A stretch of DNA of 8,314 nucleotides, from NCBI GenBank assembly GCA_964425255.1, contig CAYRMV010000141.1, positions 1-8,314 of the forward strand, read 5' to 3'. This document shows, one piece after another, positions 1 through 5,776 of this stretch. Made by a program: the position numbers and the translations under genes. The notes beneath the pieces are model-generated. The model was not told the origin of the DNA, made no database searches, and was given only the letters and a program-made list of their open reading frames with translations. This DNA comes from CAYRMV01 sp964425255 (GTDB lineage: Bacteria > Bacteroidota > Bacteroidia > Flavobacteriales_D > Crocinitomicaceae). The number at the start of each line of letters is the position of its first letter. Position 1 is the first letter of the stretch.

Positions 1-529
1 TCCCTACTCGGAACGATTGCAGGAATTTTGGGCTTGGTATTGGTCTTTACTCCCTTAGCTCCTCTTGGTGCTGGTCTTCTTTTTGTGGCAGGAGTAAGTG
101 GCGCTACGGCAGCGGGTATGCGCATCCACGACCGGATTAAACACGAGACTTTTTCGTGGAATACCGAAACGATGCTAGATGTGATTGATCTTGTTTCGGG
201 TGCTTTTGTTTCAGGAAAAATAGCCAATTCGGTCTTGAAACTTGCTCAAACAAGTGCCAAGGGTGCACAAATGACGCTCATCGTGCAGGGTATCGAAACG
301 GGTACCGATGCCGCAAGCGTTGTTTTGATTGGCAGTCAGTACATGCAACAACTGGAAGACCTCCAAAACCAACTCGATAACCAAGAAATAACCCAAGAAG
401 AACACGACCAACAACGACAAGCTATTCTAACACAAGCGGCTGCGGTTGGTTTATTGCTTTTAGTAGGTTATACCGCTCCGAAGTTGAGTAAGCGGTTTGG
501 GAAGAGTAGGCAGCCGAAAAGTGAAGGAG
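1..529 (+). repeat. Direct repeat copy A: toxin delivery region
   Basis: Bases 4-520 match 2953-3469 (copy C) with no difference that I can find by reading. There are single mismatches at 3 and 521, a short match from 522 to 529, and complete divergence beyond. The true left end is hidden by the window edge. The repeat is visibly richer in G and C than the tip sequences that follow it. Confidence 0.95.
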
Positions 530-1086
530 AAGATATTACTAATTCAGAAAAAAGTGATAACTTTGGGGGAAGTTCTTTGAGTGAGGTTAGTGGGGCGGGC
601 AAAGAGCCTAAGTATCCAATAAAGAATTTCTTGGAATTTGTAAATTCTACTTTTACGACTGCTCAAAAAGAGTTATTCATAAAAGCGGAGAATTTTTACA
701 AAAGCTTTGACCCCAACTTTAATGTTAACGAACTTAGAGGAATTGACTTTGATTCCCCCGTAATCAATGTAATAAAGAAAGAGGATGACATAATGTATCA
801 AATGTGTAAGTTAGATGCAAATGGAGAGCCTTATTTTGGTCAATACTTTTTTGACAATTTAGATGAAGACGTAAGTAAATTAGGGATTGGAGATATAAAT
901 CAAATCGCATTGGACGGACGTGTAAAGGTTCAAATAACATTAGCTGATAATGTAGATTTTCTTAATACCAAAACCGCAAATATTGAGGATTGGAACGGAT
1001 CAGGTAAAATATTTGATGGGGGTGGAAATCAATTCTACAGCCCAATTGCAAAAACAAAAATAAAGTCATATAAAATATTGCCATGA
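1..1086 (+). CDS. Polymorphic toxin, C-terminal part (partial at 5' end): shared delivery region plus variable toxin tip
   Basis: The reading frame is open from base 1, so the gene starts upstream of the window; an internal TTG at 28 is not a credible start. 361 residues are visible. Residues 1-173 are the part shared with two other copies: a Gly/Ala/Leu-rich hydrophobic stretch (about 4-40), then DRIKHETFSWN, helical sequence, a Gln/Glu-rich segment, a second hydrophobic stretch (about 144-158) and a basic end, FGKSRQPK (166-173). From memory, such hydrophobic-then-DRI...TFxW sequence sits before toxin tips in Bacteroidota contact-dependent or eCIS-type toxins; that is inference. Residues 174-361 are unique. 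They contain GID (247-249), YQ (266-267), GQYF (280-283), LGI (294-296) and GGGNQ (340-344), a spacing I associate with the polymorphic toxin type 46 / ADP-ribosyltransferase-like group, tentatively. The stop overlaps the next start by ATGA, as in toxin-immunity pairs. The tip is visibly more AT-rich than the shared part. Confidence 0.8.
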   Translation, partial: SLLGTIAGILGLVLVFTPLAPLGAGLLFVAGVSGATAAGMRIHDRIKHETFSWNTETMLDVIDLVSGAFVSGKIANSVLKLAQTSAKGAQMTLIVQGIETGTDAASVVLIGSQYMQQLEDLQNQLDNQEITQEEHDQQRQAILTQAAAVGLLLLVGYTAPKLSKRFGKSRQPKSEGEDITNSEKSDNFGGSSLSEVSGAGKEPKYPIKNFLEFVNSTFTTAQKELFIKAENFYKSFDPNFNVNELRGIDFDSPVINVIKKEDDIMYQMCKLDANGEPYFGQYFFDNLDEDVSKLGIGDINQIALDGRVKVQITLADNVDFLNTKTANIEDWNGSGKIFDGGGNQFYSPIAKTKIKSYKILP

Positions 1087-1454
1087 ATAGAATATTAAAC
1101 ATAATAAATATAATTAGTTGTTTTTCATCAGTTGATACTTTTTCAAAAATTGGCTTGGTGAAAAAGCAAATAGGAAATCAATTTTTCTTGTCTCCAATAG
1201 ATCCCGATTATAAAGCAATTTCGATCATGAAACTTAATGATAAGATAAAAAAAGTTGGGATTCAATTGGCAAATGAAATTGAATTGGTTGAAATAGAAAA
1301 TTTTTTCAAAAAAAAAGCTGAGCTTAGAAATAGTTTATATGACGGAATTATGTATTATTCTTTTTCAGAGAAAGATTTCAAATTATCATTTATCAAGAGA
1401 AATACAGCAATAGAGCAACCATTATTCAACGAATTAGAAATCGTATTCAATTAG
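1083..1454 (+). CDS. Candidate immunity protein for the first toxin tip
   Basis: This 123-residue protein is not one I recognise. Its ATG overlaps the TGA of the toxin gene (ATGA at 1083-1086), which indicates translational coupling and is typical of immunity genes placed directly after a polymorphic toxin tip. It is small, Lys/Ile-rich and probably cytoplasmic. The first 15 residues are fairly hydrophobic, but there is no convincing signal peptide or lipobox; Cys13 lacks a typical lipobox context. The middle (about 70-95) has alternating acidic and basic helical sequence. The role is inferred from position only: binding and blocking the tip encoded at about 523-1086. Its AT-rich composition matches that tip rather than the shared toxin region, suggesting that tip and immunity gene travel together. 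Confidence 0.7.
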   Translation: MNRILNIINIISCFSSVDTFSKIGLVKKQIGNQFFLSPIDPDYKAISIMKLNDKIKKVGIQLANEIELVEIENFFKKKAELRNSLYDGIMYYSFSEKDFKLSFIKRNTAIEQPLFNELEIVFN

Positions 1455-1681
1455 ATATTTTAATCAAAATGTAATAATAGGTACTAGAATTTGAAGTAAA
1501 ACTTCTATTACTCATTTTCTTGATTGATTCACCAACTTGAAAAATCGACATTATCATCTTCAGATATGCTTTGATCAGTTAATCTATCTCTTTTGAATAA
1601 ACAGAAAATCTAAAACTTGAAAGTAAAAGGGAAATTGGTATCGAAAACTTTACTGGAAGTTCTATCAAATAACAGCAAAAT
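1455..1681. other. Gap between the first immunity gene and copy B, no gene seen
   Basis: This AT-rich stretch has no open frame with protein-like content. A small hairpin, GAAGT-AAA-ACTTC, lies at 1493-1505, but no T-run follows it, so I do not call a terminator. The word GGTATCGAAA at 1637-1646 also occurs in copy A at 289-298, slightly upstream of where copy B begins to align; this may be chance or a decayed remnant. Confidence 0.5.
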
Positions 1682-1874
1682 GTTGTTTTGATTGGCAGTC
1701 AATACATGAAACAACTGGAAGACCTCCAAAACCAACTCGATAACCCAAGAAGAACACGACCAACAACGACAAGCCATTCTAACACAAGCGACTGCGGTTG
1801 GTTTATTGCTTTTGGTGGGATATACCGCTCCGAAGTTGAGTAAGTGGTTTGGAAAGAGTAGGCAGCCGAAAAGT
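1682..1874 (+). repeat. Direct repeat copy B: short, diverged and deleted
   Basis: It aligns with copy A 319-522. I count about nine substitutions over roughly 193 aligned bases, plus an 11-bp deletion near 1741-1747 where copy A has two ATAACC words 11 bp apart. The left end is abrupt: sequence before 1682 does not align with copy A. The right end falls at the same place as in the other copies, right after the codons for GKSRQPK. Confidence 0.93.
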
Positions 1875-2396
1875 AAACTAGATGAATTCAAAGAAAAAAA
1901 TGCTAAAGAAAAACAAAAAGCAATTGATGAAAAGTGGGAAACCAAATCTCCTGTAAATGAAATGCTTGAAGAACGAAGTTTTTTTGAAGAGATCATGGGA
2001 GATTATCGATACAAAAAAAGTGATGGATGGTTTCATACAAAAGATATATCTTCGAATTTCAAAGGTGTTGATTTTTTTCAAGGTACAGAAGTAGGAAATC
2101 AGATTTTTGCTGATGTAGCAGTATCTATGAAAACAACAACATTGAACGATGTTGATAAGTGGTTAGCATCTGCAACAATAAAGAAGAATATTGGTTTTTT
2201 GAATGATGGATTGAATCCGACAAAAGGAATACAAAGTAACCATAAAATTATGTACATTAACAGCGCTTCAATACATATTTATATGCCAAAGAAAAATATT
2301 ACCAAATCACTGGAAAAAAATTGGTTGAGTAAATTGAATTCTACTAATCCTTTGATAAACTTTGAAATAAAAGCATTAGAAGACTTTATAAAATAG
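1682..2396 (+). pseudogene. Silent toxin cassette: frameshifted delivery fragment plus a second toxin tip (possible nuclease)
   Basis: The fragment begins mid-domain in the frame for VVLIGSQYMKQLEDLQNQLDN. It then loses 11 bp and continues in another frame as ITQEEHDQQRQAILTQA...GKSRQPK, followed by 174 new residues ending at 2396. There is no start codon at a sensible place; only internal TTG or ATG codons (1806, 1962) could start it, so it looks unexpressed as it stands. The tip begins with a charged helix (KLDEFKEKNAKEKQKAIDEK). It then has GWFHTKDISSNFKGVDF, ADVAVSMKTTT and WLASATIKKNI. The order Asp (GVDF) followed about 20 residues later by SxK at the end of a predicted strand is reminiscent of restriction-endonuclease-fold toxins. 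This assignment is tentative because the acidic residue before the Lys is replaced by Ser. An immunity candidate follows 6 bp downstream. Confidence 0.8.
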
Positions 2397-2402
2397 AATT
2401 AT

Positions 2403-2849
2403 ATGAAAATTAAACGAGATGATATTATAACAATAGCTAAAAACAAGTATGAATTAACAAATCAAACAAATATAGATAACGTAGATTACAATCTTTGGCT
2501 AGATTTTATTCAAAAATATAAAGATTATTTTCTTTGGTATGAGGACACTCTTGAAGGAAGGGATGCGTTGGATAATATTGATAAAGTTCCTGATTGGGCA
2601 AAAGAAAGAGTGTTGTATTCATTAAATAAAAAAAAAGTGTATTTAAAAAATATTTCAGGAAGAATATCGGATGTAATAATCATTTTTAGCGATTCTGATA
2701 AAAGAGTTAGCATATCAATTGAAAAAAATCTTGACATAAAGTCAGCGAAAATATTATTAAAAATGGCACAATACTTAGATGCTTTATTATTGAAAGACGG
2801 AACTGAAGTAATAGACGAAAAGGTTATTGAAAGACTCTCCGAAAAGTAA
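2403..2849 (+). CDS. Candidate immunity protein for the second toxin tip
   Basis: This 148-residue, Lys/Asp/Ile-rich, probably soluble protein has no family I recognise. It starts with ATG only 6 bp after the stop of the silent toxin cassette, the position expected of an immunity gene. Features that can be seen are an N-terminal helix (MKIKRDDIITIAKNKYEL), an aromatic stretch (DYFLWYEDTLEG, about 41-52), strand-like sequence near SDVIIIFSDSDKRVSISIEK (about 88-107) and a C-terminal helix (KILLKMAQYLDALLL). It is intact although its toxin partner is broken at the 5' end. That is what would be expected if it still protects against sibling cells carrying this tip. The role is inferred from context only. 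Confidence 0.7.
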   Translation: MKIKRDDIITIAKNKYELTNQTNIDNVDYNLWLDFIQKYKDYFLWYEDTLEGRDALDNIDKVPDWAKERVLYSLNKKKVYLKNISGRISDVIIIFSDSDKRVSISIEKNLDIKSAKILLKMAQYLDALLLKDGTEVIDEKVIERLSEK

Positions 2850-2860
2850 GGATCAGAGAA

Positions 2861-2889
2861 GATTCAAATCAAAATTAATAGATTTGATC
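2861..2889. other. Imperfect hairpin after the second immunity gene
   Basis: GATTCAAATC (2861-2870) can pair with GATTTGATC (2881-2889) through nine base pairs with one bulge, around a 10-nt AT loop. It lies 12 bp after the stop of the immunity gene. No U-tract follows on the + strand, so it is at best a weak terminator. The same stretch contains TAGATTTG (2879-2886), which fits the TAnnTTTG -7 consensus but lacks an upstream TTG at the right spacing. Confidence 0.3.
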
Positions 2890-2897
2890 TAAAACAA

Positions 2898-3543
2898 ATG
2901 GATTATAAAAAGATTTGGGGAAAAGTTTCTTCGGACGGGATAGCAAGCCTCTCTACTCGGAACGATTGCAGGAATTTTGGGCTTGGTATTGGTCTTTACT
3001 CCCTTAGCTCCTCTTGGTGCTGGTCTTCTTTTTGTGGCAGGAGTAAGTGGCGCTACGGCAGCGGGTATGCGCATCCACGACCGGATTAAACACGAGACTT
3101 TTTCGTGGAATACCGAAACGATGCTAGATGTGATTGATCTTGTTTCGGGTGCTTTTGTTTCAGGAAAAATAGCCAATTCGGTCTTGAAACTTGCTCAAAC
3201 AAGTGCCAAGGGTGCACAAATGACGCTCATCGTGCAGGGTATCGAAACGGGTACCGATGCCGCAAGCGTTGTTTTGATTGGCAGTCAGTACATGCAACAA
3301 CTGGAAGACCTCCAAAACCAACTCGATAACCAAGAAATAACCCAAGAAGAACACGACCAACAACGACAAGCTATTCTAACACAAGCGGCTGCGGTTGGTT
3401 TATTGCTTTTAGTAGGTTATACCGCTCCGAAGTTGAGTAAGCGGTTTGGGAAGAGTAGGCAGCCGAAAAATGAAGGAGGGAAAATAGTAAAAATAAGAAA
3501 CTATGAACATGGTCAAGGAGCTAATGAAGTGATAAGGTTTTAG
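2898..3543 (+). pseudogene. Truncated toxin cassette without toxin tip (copy C remnant)
   Basis: An ATG at 2898 opens a short frame reading MDYKKIWGKVSSDGIAS. After about 17 codons this frame would need a one-base change near 2948-2953 to continue as SLLGTIAGILGLVLVF, the start of copy C. As read, frame 1 is blocked by TAG at 2941-2943 and resumes without a good start. From there the copy C region matches the first toxin exactly through FGKSRQPK, then has only 24 further residues (NEGGKIVKIRNYEHGQGANE...) before TAG at 3541. There is no room for a toxin domain and no immunity gene follows. The stop is 2 bp from the stop of a convergent membrane-protein gene, so the original tip was probably lost by deletion at the array border. 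It could still act as a recombination donor for the shared region. Confidence 0.75.
2950..3478 (+). repeat. Direct repeat copy C: identical to copy A over 517 bp
   Basis: It aligns with copy A at a constant offset of 2949 bases. No differences were found across 2953-3469, which points to a very recent duplication or ongoing gene conversion, because copy B in between has drifted by several percent. The repeat could extend further left (see the remnant at 2898-3543), but copy A is cut off there, so this cannot be tested here. Confidence 0.95.
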
Positions 3544-3545
3544 AA

Positions 3546-3740
3546 CTATTTATGCAACTTAGATTCTATTTTTTTGAAGCGTTTTTCATTTTTATCATCA
3601 CACAAAGATATCATTGCCCAAACTGATGCAGGAAGCCAACCGATCAAAGTGAAATGAAGAATTAAGCATACAAGAAATGAGATTACTTTTCCTCTTAGTA
3701 AAAACGATAACCAAGGAAATATGATTGCGATTAAAATCAA
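3546..3740 (-). CDS. YqaE/Pmp3-family small membrane protein (start uncertain)
   Basis: The 64 residues read LILIAIIFPWLSFLLRGKV, then LVCLILHFTLIGWLPASVW, then a charged tail ending KRFKKIESKLHK. Two hydrophobic helices joined by a short basic loop, a Pro in the first helix and GW(L/I)P in the second match the Pmp3/YqaE (UPF0057) family; many Bacteroidota members have a similar charged tail. Family members are inner-membrane proteins linked to membrane potential and stress; the precise role is unknown. There is no ATG in frame. The only usual start is TTG at 3738-3740, preceded by codons for S-S-N-K and an in-frame TAA further up. Either TTG is used or the start was lost and this is a recent pseudogene. 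It lies 61 bp after the hydrolase gene on the same strand, possibly co-transcribed, and its end marks the border of the toxin array. Confidence 0.65.
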   Translation of the reverse strand: MILIAIIFPWLSFLLRGKVISFLVCLILHFTLIGWLPASVWAMISLCDDKNEKRFKKIESKLHK

Positions 3741-3801
3741 TTTGTTTGAAGATGAATTAATTCGATTTTATCGGTTTATGTATTCAAATAGAATTTTTAA
3801 A

Positions 3802-5433
3802 TTATTCGGTCATTAATTTTTTTAAATCATTGTGAACTGAATTTGGGATAGTGTATTCTAAATCGAAATATTTACAATGCATTGAATCAAGATAAATGGT
3901 TTGTGATATAATTGCGTTTTTAGGTACTTTGTTTTGAGAATCACAACCAACTACCCAATCATGTTTTTCACCCAGAATTTTTGATATAGTAAAATCAATT
4001 ATCAAAGCACCAAATCGTTTAAAAAACCTACCTCTAGAATTAATATATTTCCAATCTGAGATAAACAAATAAAACTTTGTTTCATTATTATGTATTTCAT
4101 TGTTTAGAACAGCCTTAAGTGATTCACTATCTGGTTTCATTTGTTGACAACCAGGAAGTTCGATAAAAAATCTTGCTGAATATTCAGTAAGTGATAAAAC
4201 GACTTTTAAAAAGGGACCCGAAGCAACTTTTTTCCAGACAGATAAGAAATTACAAATATTTTCAGCTGTATTAAAGTAATTAACACCGTTAGCAGCTGAG
4301 AATAAATATACTTTTTTTATATCGAATACATCTTTTGTTTTAACCGAATTACAAAGTGCTTGAGCAAAAATGGCACCACGGCTACATGCTAAAATATCAA
4401 TTGGTGTTTGGTTTAAAGGCCTACCAATCATGAAATTTTCGAGCATATAACTGATATTATCATGAACATTTGCAGAAATCGTAGGATGGTCGAAAGCAAT
4501 TATTTGTTCATAAATTCCATCACGAAGTAGTTTCTGAAGAAAAGATTCATTATTTGACTTTTTTACATTAAGATGATGAAATGTATTTGAGGTACTAGAA
4601 AAAGTACCGTGTATTAGAAATAAAGTTTTAACACCTTTTTTTAATTGATTAAACGATTCAATGTTCTCAAAAGTACCACCTAAAAGTGGGTCCTGATTAA
4701 CTGTTTCAGCATTGAAAACGATTAGATTATACTTTTCTTCTCCAACTTTTTCTAAAAAATCAGCGCCCATAGATTGACTAATTGATTTAATACTCTGTTT
4801 GAATAATTTTGTTGCAGTACCTAATCCTCTTTTGAAAGTTAAAACTTTCACAATAAAGCTAGAAGGTTCTAAACTGTTCAATTCGATCGAATCACTTAGT
4901 TTAAATTCATTAAGAATAGCTAAAATATTAGGTATTTCATAGGTTTGTTGAACTTTATTTATTTCAGATTCTTGAATAGTTTCCTTAGCTAAAATAAATT
5001 CGATTTCAGCATCATCTTCATTGAAGTTAGATGTACTTGAATGCTGAATGTAAACAACAGCAGCTTCATCTTGTTCTAAAAACAAATCCAGTCTAATTTT
5101 TTTTTGTGGATCTGCATTACCTAAATCTGTTTTATCAAAATTAATATATCTTTCTACCAGCGGATATTTTTCGATCTCAGGATGTATACCTTTTAGTTCA
5201 GAAACAATTTTACCAGTTGCACCTTTTGATTTTATATTTCCAATTTCAGAATACTCAATGACACCTTTATAGATGAAAGGAGAATCATCTAACCACCCTA
5301 ATGTTGACCAAAAGCTATCTGGTTTTAAAGGTGAAATTTTATCTTTCACCGCATTAATTTCCAAAGATTTAACTTCTTTACCTAGAAATGAAAAGTGAAA
5401 ATTTGATTGATTGTCATAAAATAAATTTGCCAT
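3802..5433 (-). CDS. Alpha/beta-hydrolase-fold protein with an N-terminal uncharacterised region
   Basis: 543 residues from an ATG at 5431-5433, with no signal peptide. Residues 1 to about 260 are a Ser/Glu-rich, mostly strand-like region I do not recognise. From about 268 an alpha/beta hydrolase begins: LFLIHGTFSST (oxyanion-type HG at 275-276), IIAFDHPTIS (311-320), then DILACSRGAIFA with Ser351 as the likely nucleophile in an A-C-S-R-G version of GxSxG. HDWVV offers Asp492 and SMHCKYF offers His519, giving Ser-Asp-His in the usual order. The HGTFSST...FDHPT...SRG pattern resembles the hydrolase domain (DUF7379-like) found in some CHAT-associated proteins, from memory. The substrate is unknown; esterase, lipase or peptidase are all possible. 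The gene faces a response-regulator gene across a shared divergent promoter region, and the YqaE-like gene follows it. Confidence 0.8.
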   Translation of the reverse strand: MANLFYDNQSNFHFSFLGKEVKSLEINAVKDKISPLKPDSFWSTLGWLDDSPFIYKGVIEYSEIGNIKSKGATGKIVSELKGIHPEIEKYPLVERYINFDKTDLGNADPQKKIRLDLFLEQDEAAVVYIQHSSTSNFNEDDAEIEFILAKETIQESEINKVQQTYEIPNILAILNEFKLSDSIELNSLEPSSFIVKVLTFKRGLGTATKLFKQSIKSISQSMGADFLEKVGEEKYNLIVFNAETVNQDPLLGGTFENIESFNQLKKGVKTLFLIHGTFSSTSNTFHHLNVKKSNNESFLQKLLRDGIYEQIIAFDHPTISANVHDNISYMLENFMIGRPLNQTPIDILACSRGAIFAQALCNSVKTKDVFDIKKVYLFSAANGVNYFNTAENICNFLSVWKKVASGPFLKVVLSLTEYSARFFIELPGCQQMKPDSESLKAVLNNEIHNNETKFYLFISDWKYINSRGRFFKRFGALIIDFTISKILGEKHDWVVGCDSQNKVPKNAIISQTIYLDSMHCKYFDLEYTIPNSVHNDLKKLMTE

Positions 5434-5521
5434 AATATTTTAATTTTCTGGAAAGCCAATTATGTTTTTCAACGCATGAAAAAATATAAAATAACATATT
5501 GGAATCAATCCTTATTATAAA

Positions 5522-5552
5522 CAAATTTAAAGTGTAACCCAACAATTAACAA
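5522..5552 (-). promoter_or_regulatory. Candidate promoter of the hydrolase gene
   Basis: Read on the - strand, TTG (5552-5550) is followed after 20 bp by TAAATTTG (5529-5522). This is an exact match to the Bacteroidota TAnnTTTG -7 element with suitable spacing. Transcription would start near 5515, about 80 bp before the ATG. Confidence 0.5.
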
Positions 5553-5699
5553 CCCCTGAAAACAGGGAATTATCATGTAAAAAGATCAAATTAAATGAAT
5601 TAAAAAAATTACCTAAGATTAATTCTCTATTTTTGAGAAGCTTAAAAAATAATATCAATAAAAGGCAATTATTGTTACACCTAAATTACACTTTAAATT
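5524..5699. repeat. 14-bp inverted repeat spanning the two promoter candidates
   Basis: AATTTAAAGTGTAA at 5524-5537 is the exact reverse complement of TTACACTTTAAATT at 5686-5699, with 148 bp between. Each arm covers the -7 element and the bases just upstream of it in one of the two divergent promoter candidates. A further GTTACAC (5674-5680) is complementary to GTGTAAC (5532-5538). Confidence 0.7.
5554..5567. promoter_or_regulatory. Palindrome CCCTG-AAAA-CAGGG, possible operator
   Basis: This perfect 5-bp inverted repeat around AAAA is the only GC-rich feature in the intergenic region. It lies immediately upstream of the TTG element of the hydrolase promoter candidate, where an activator would be expected. 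No T-run follows on either strand, so it is not a terminator. The binding protein is unknown. Confidence 0.35.
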
Positions 5700-5701
5700 A
5701 A
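5672..5701 (+). promoter_or_regulatory. Candidate promoter of the response-regulator gene
   Basis: TTG (5672-5674), 19 bp, then TAAATTAA (5694-5701), which matches TAnnTTTG at six of eight bases. The TTACACTT just before it is the same as in the divergent hydrolase promoter. Transcription would start near 5708, about 70 bp before the ATG at 5777. Confidence 0.4.
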
Positions 5702-5776
5702 TTCGTTTCATTTAGAAGAAAGATTTAAATTTTGATTTTTAATTTAAGTGCTATCATAGTAAGAAATCATATTTTT

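Larger units (their letters stand above)
5434..5776. other. Divergent intergenic region between the hydrolase and response-regulator genes
   Basis: These 343 bp contain no protein-like open frame. I see two divergent promoter candidates (5522-5552 on the - strand, 5672-5701 on the + strand), the 14-bp inverted pair they share, and a CCCTG/CAGGG palindrome. The rest is AT-rich. Predicted 5' untranslated regions would be roughly 70-85 nt on both sides, too short for a known riboswitch, and I see no conserved RNA motif. Confidence 0.6.

Noticed and set aside
211..420. Open frame on the - strand within the repeat, also present in copy C (3160-3369)
   Set aside because: It is a mirror of the strongly supported toxin frame. 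Its two identical copies follow from DNA identity, and the protein has no plausible composition or context.
1637..1681. Possible leftward extension of copy B from the shared word GGTATCGAAA
   Set aside because: Only one 10-base word and scattered bases match copy A; the spacing to the real alignment start differs, so chance cannot be excluded.
1610..1996. 128-residue - strand open frame over copy B
   Set aside because: It lies opposite the toxin remnant, its middle is the antisense of the repeat, and it has low-complexity Ser/Phe/Leu content.
2889..3176. 95-residue - strand open frame over the start of copy C
   Set aside because: It is antisense to the repeat coding frame and rich in Arg, Pro and Ala as expected of a shadow; no motif is visible.
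1..3543. Insertion sequence or transposon as the cause of the long repeats
   Set aside because: The repeats encode the toxin delivery region. No transposase, terminal inverted repeats or target duplications are visible.
5623..5640. TTCTC-TATTTTT-GAGAA hairpin in the intergenic region
   Set aside because: It is a five-pair AT-rich stem with no T-run and no promoter relation, as expected by chance in such AT-rich DNA.
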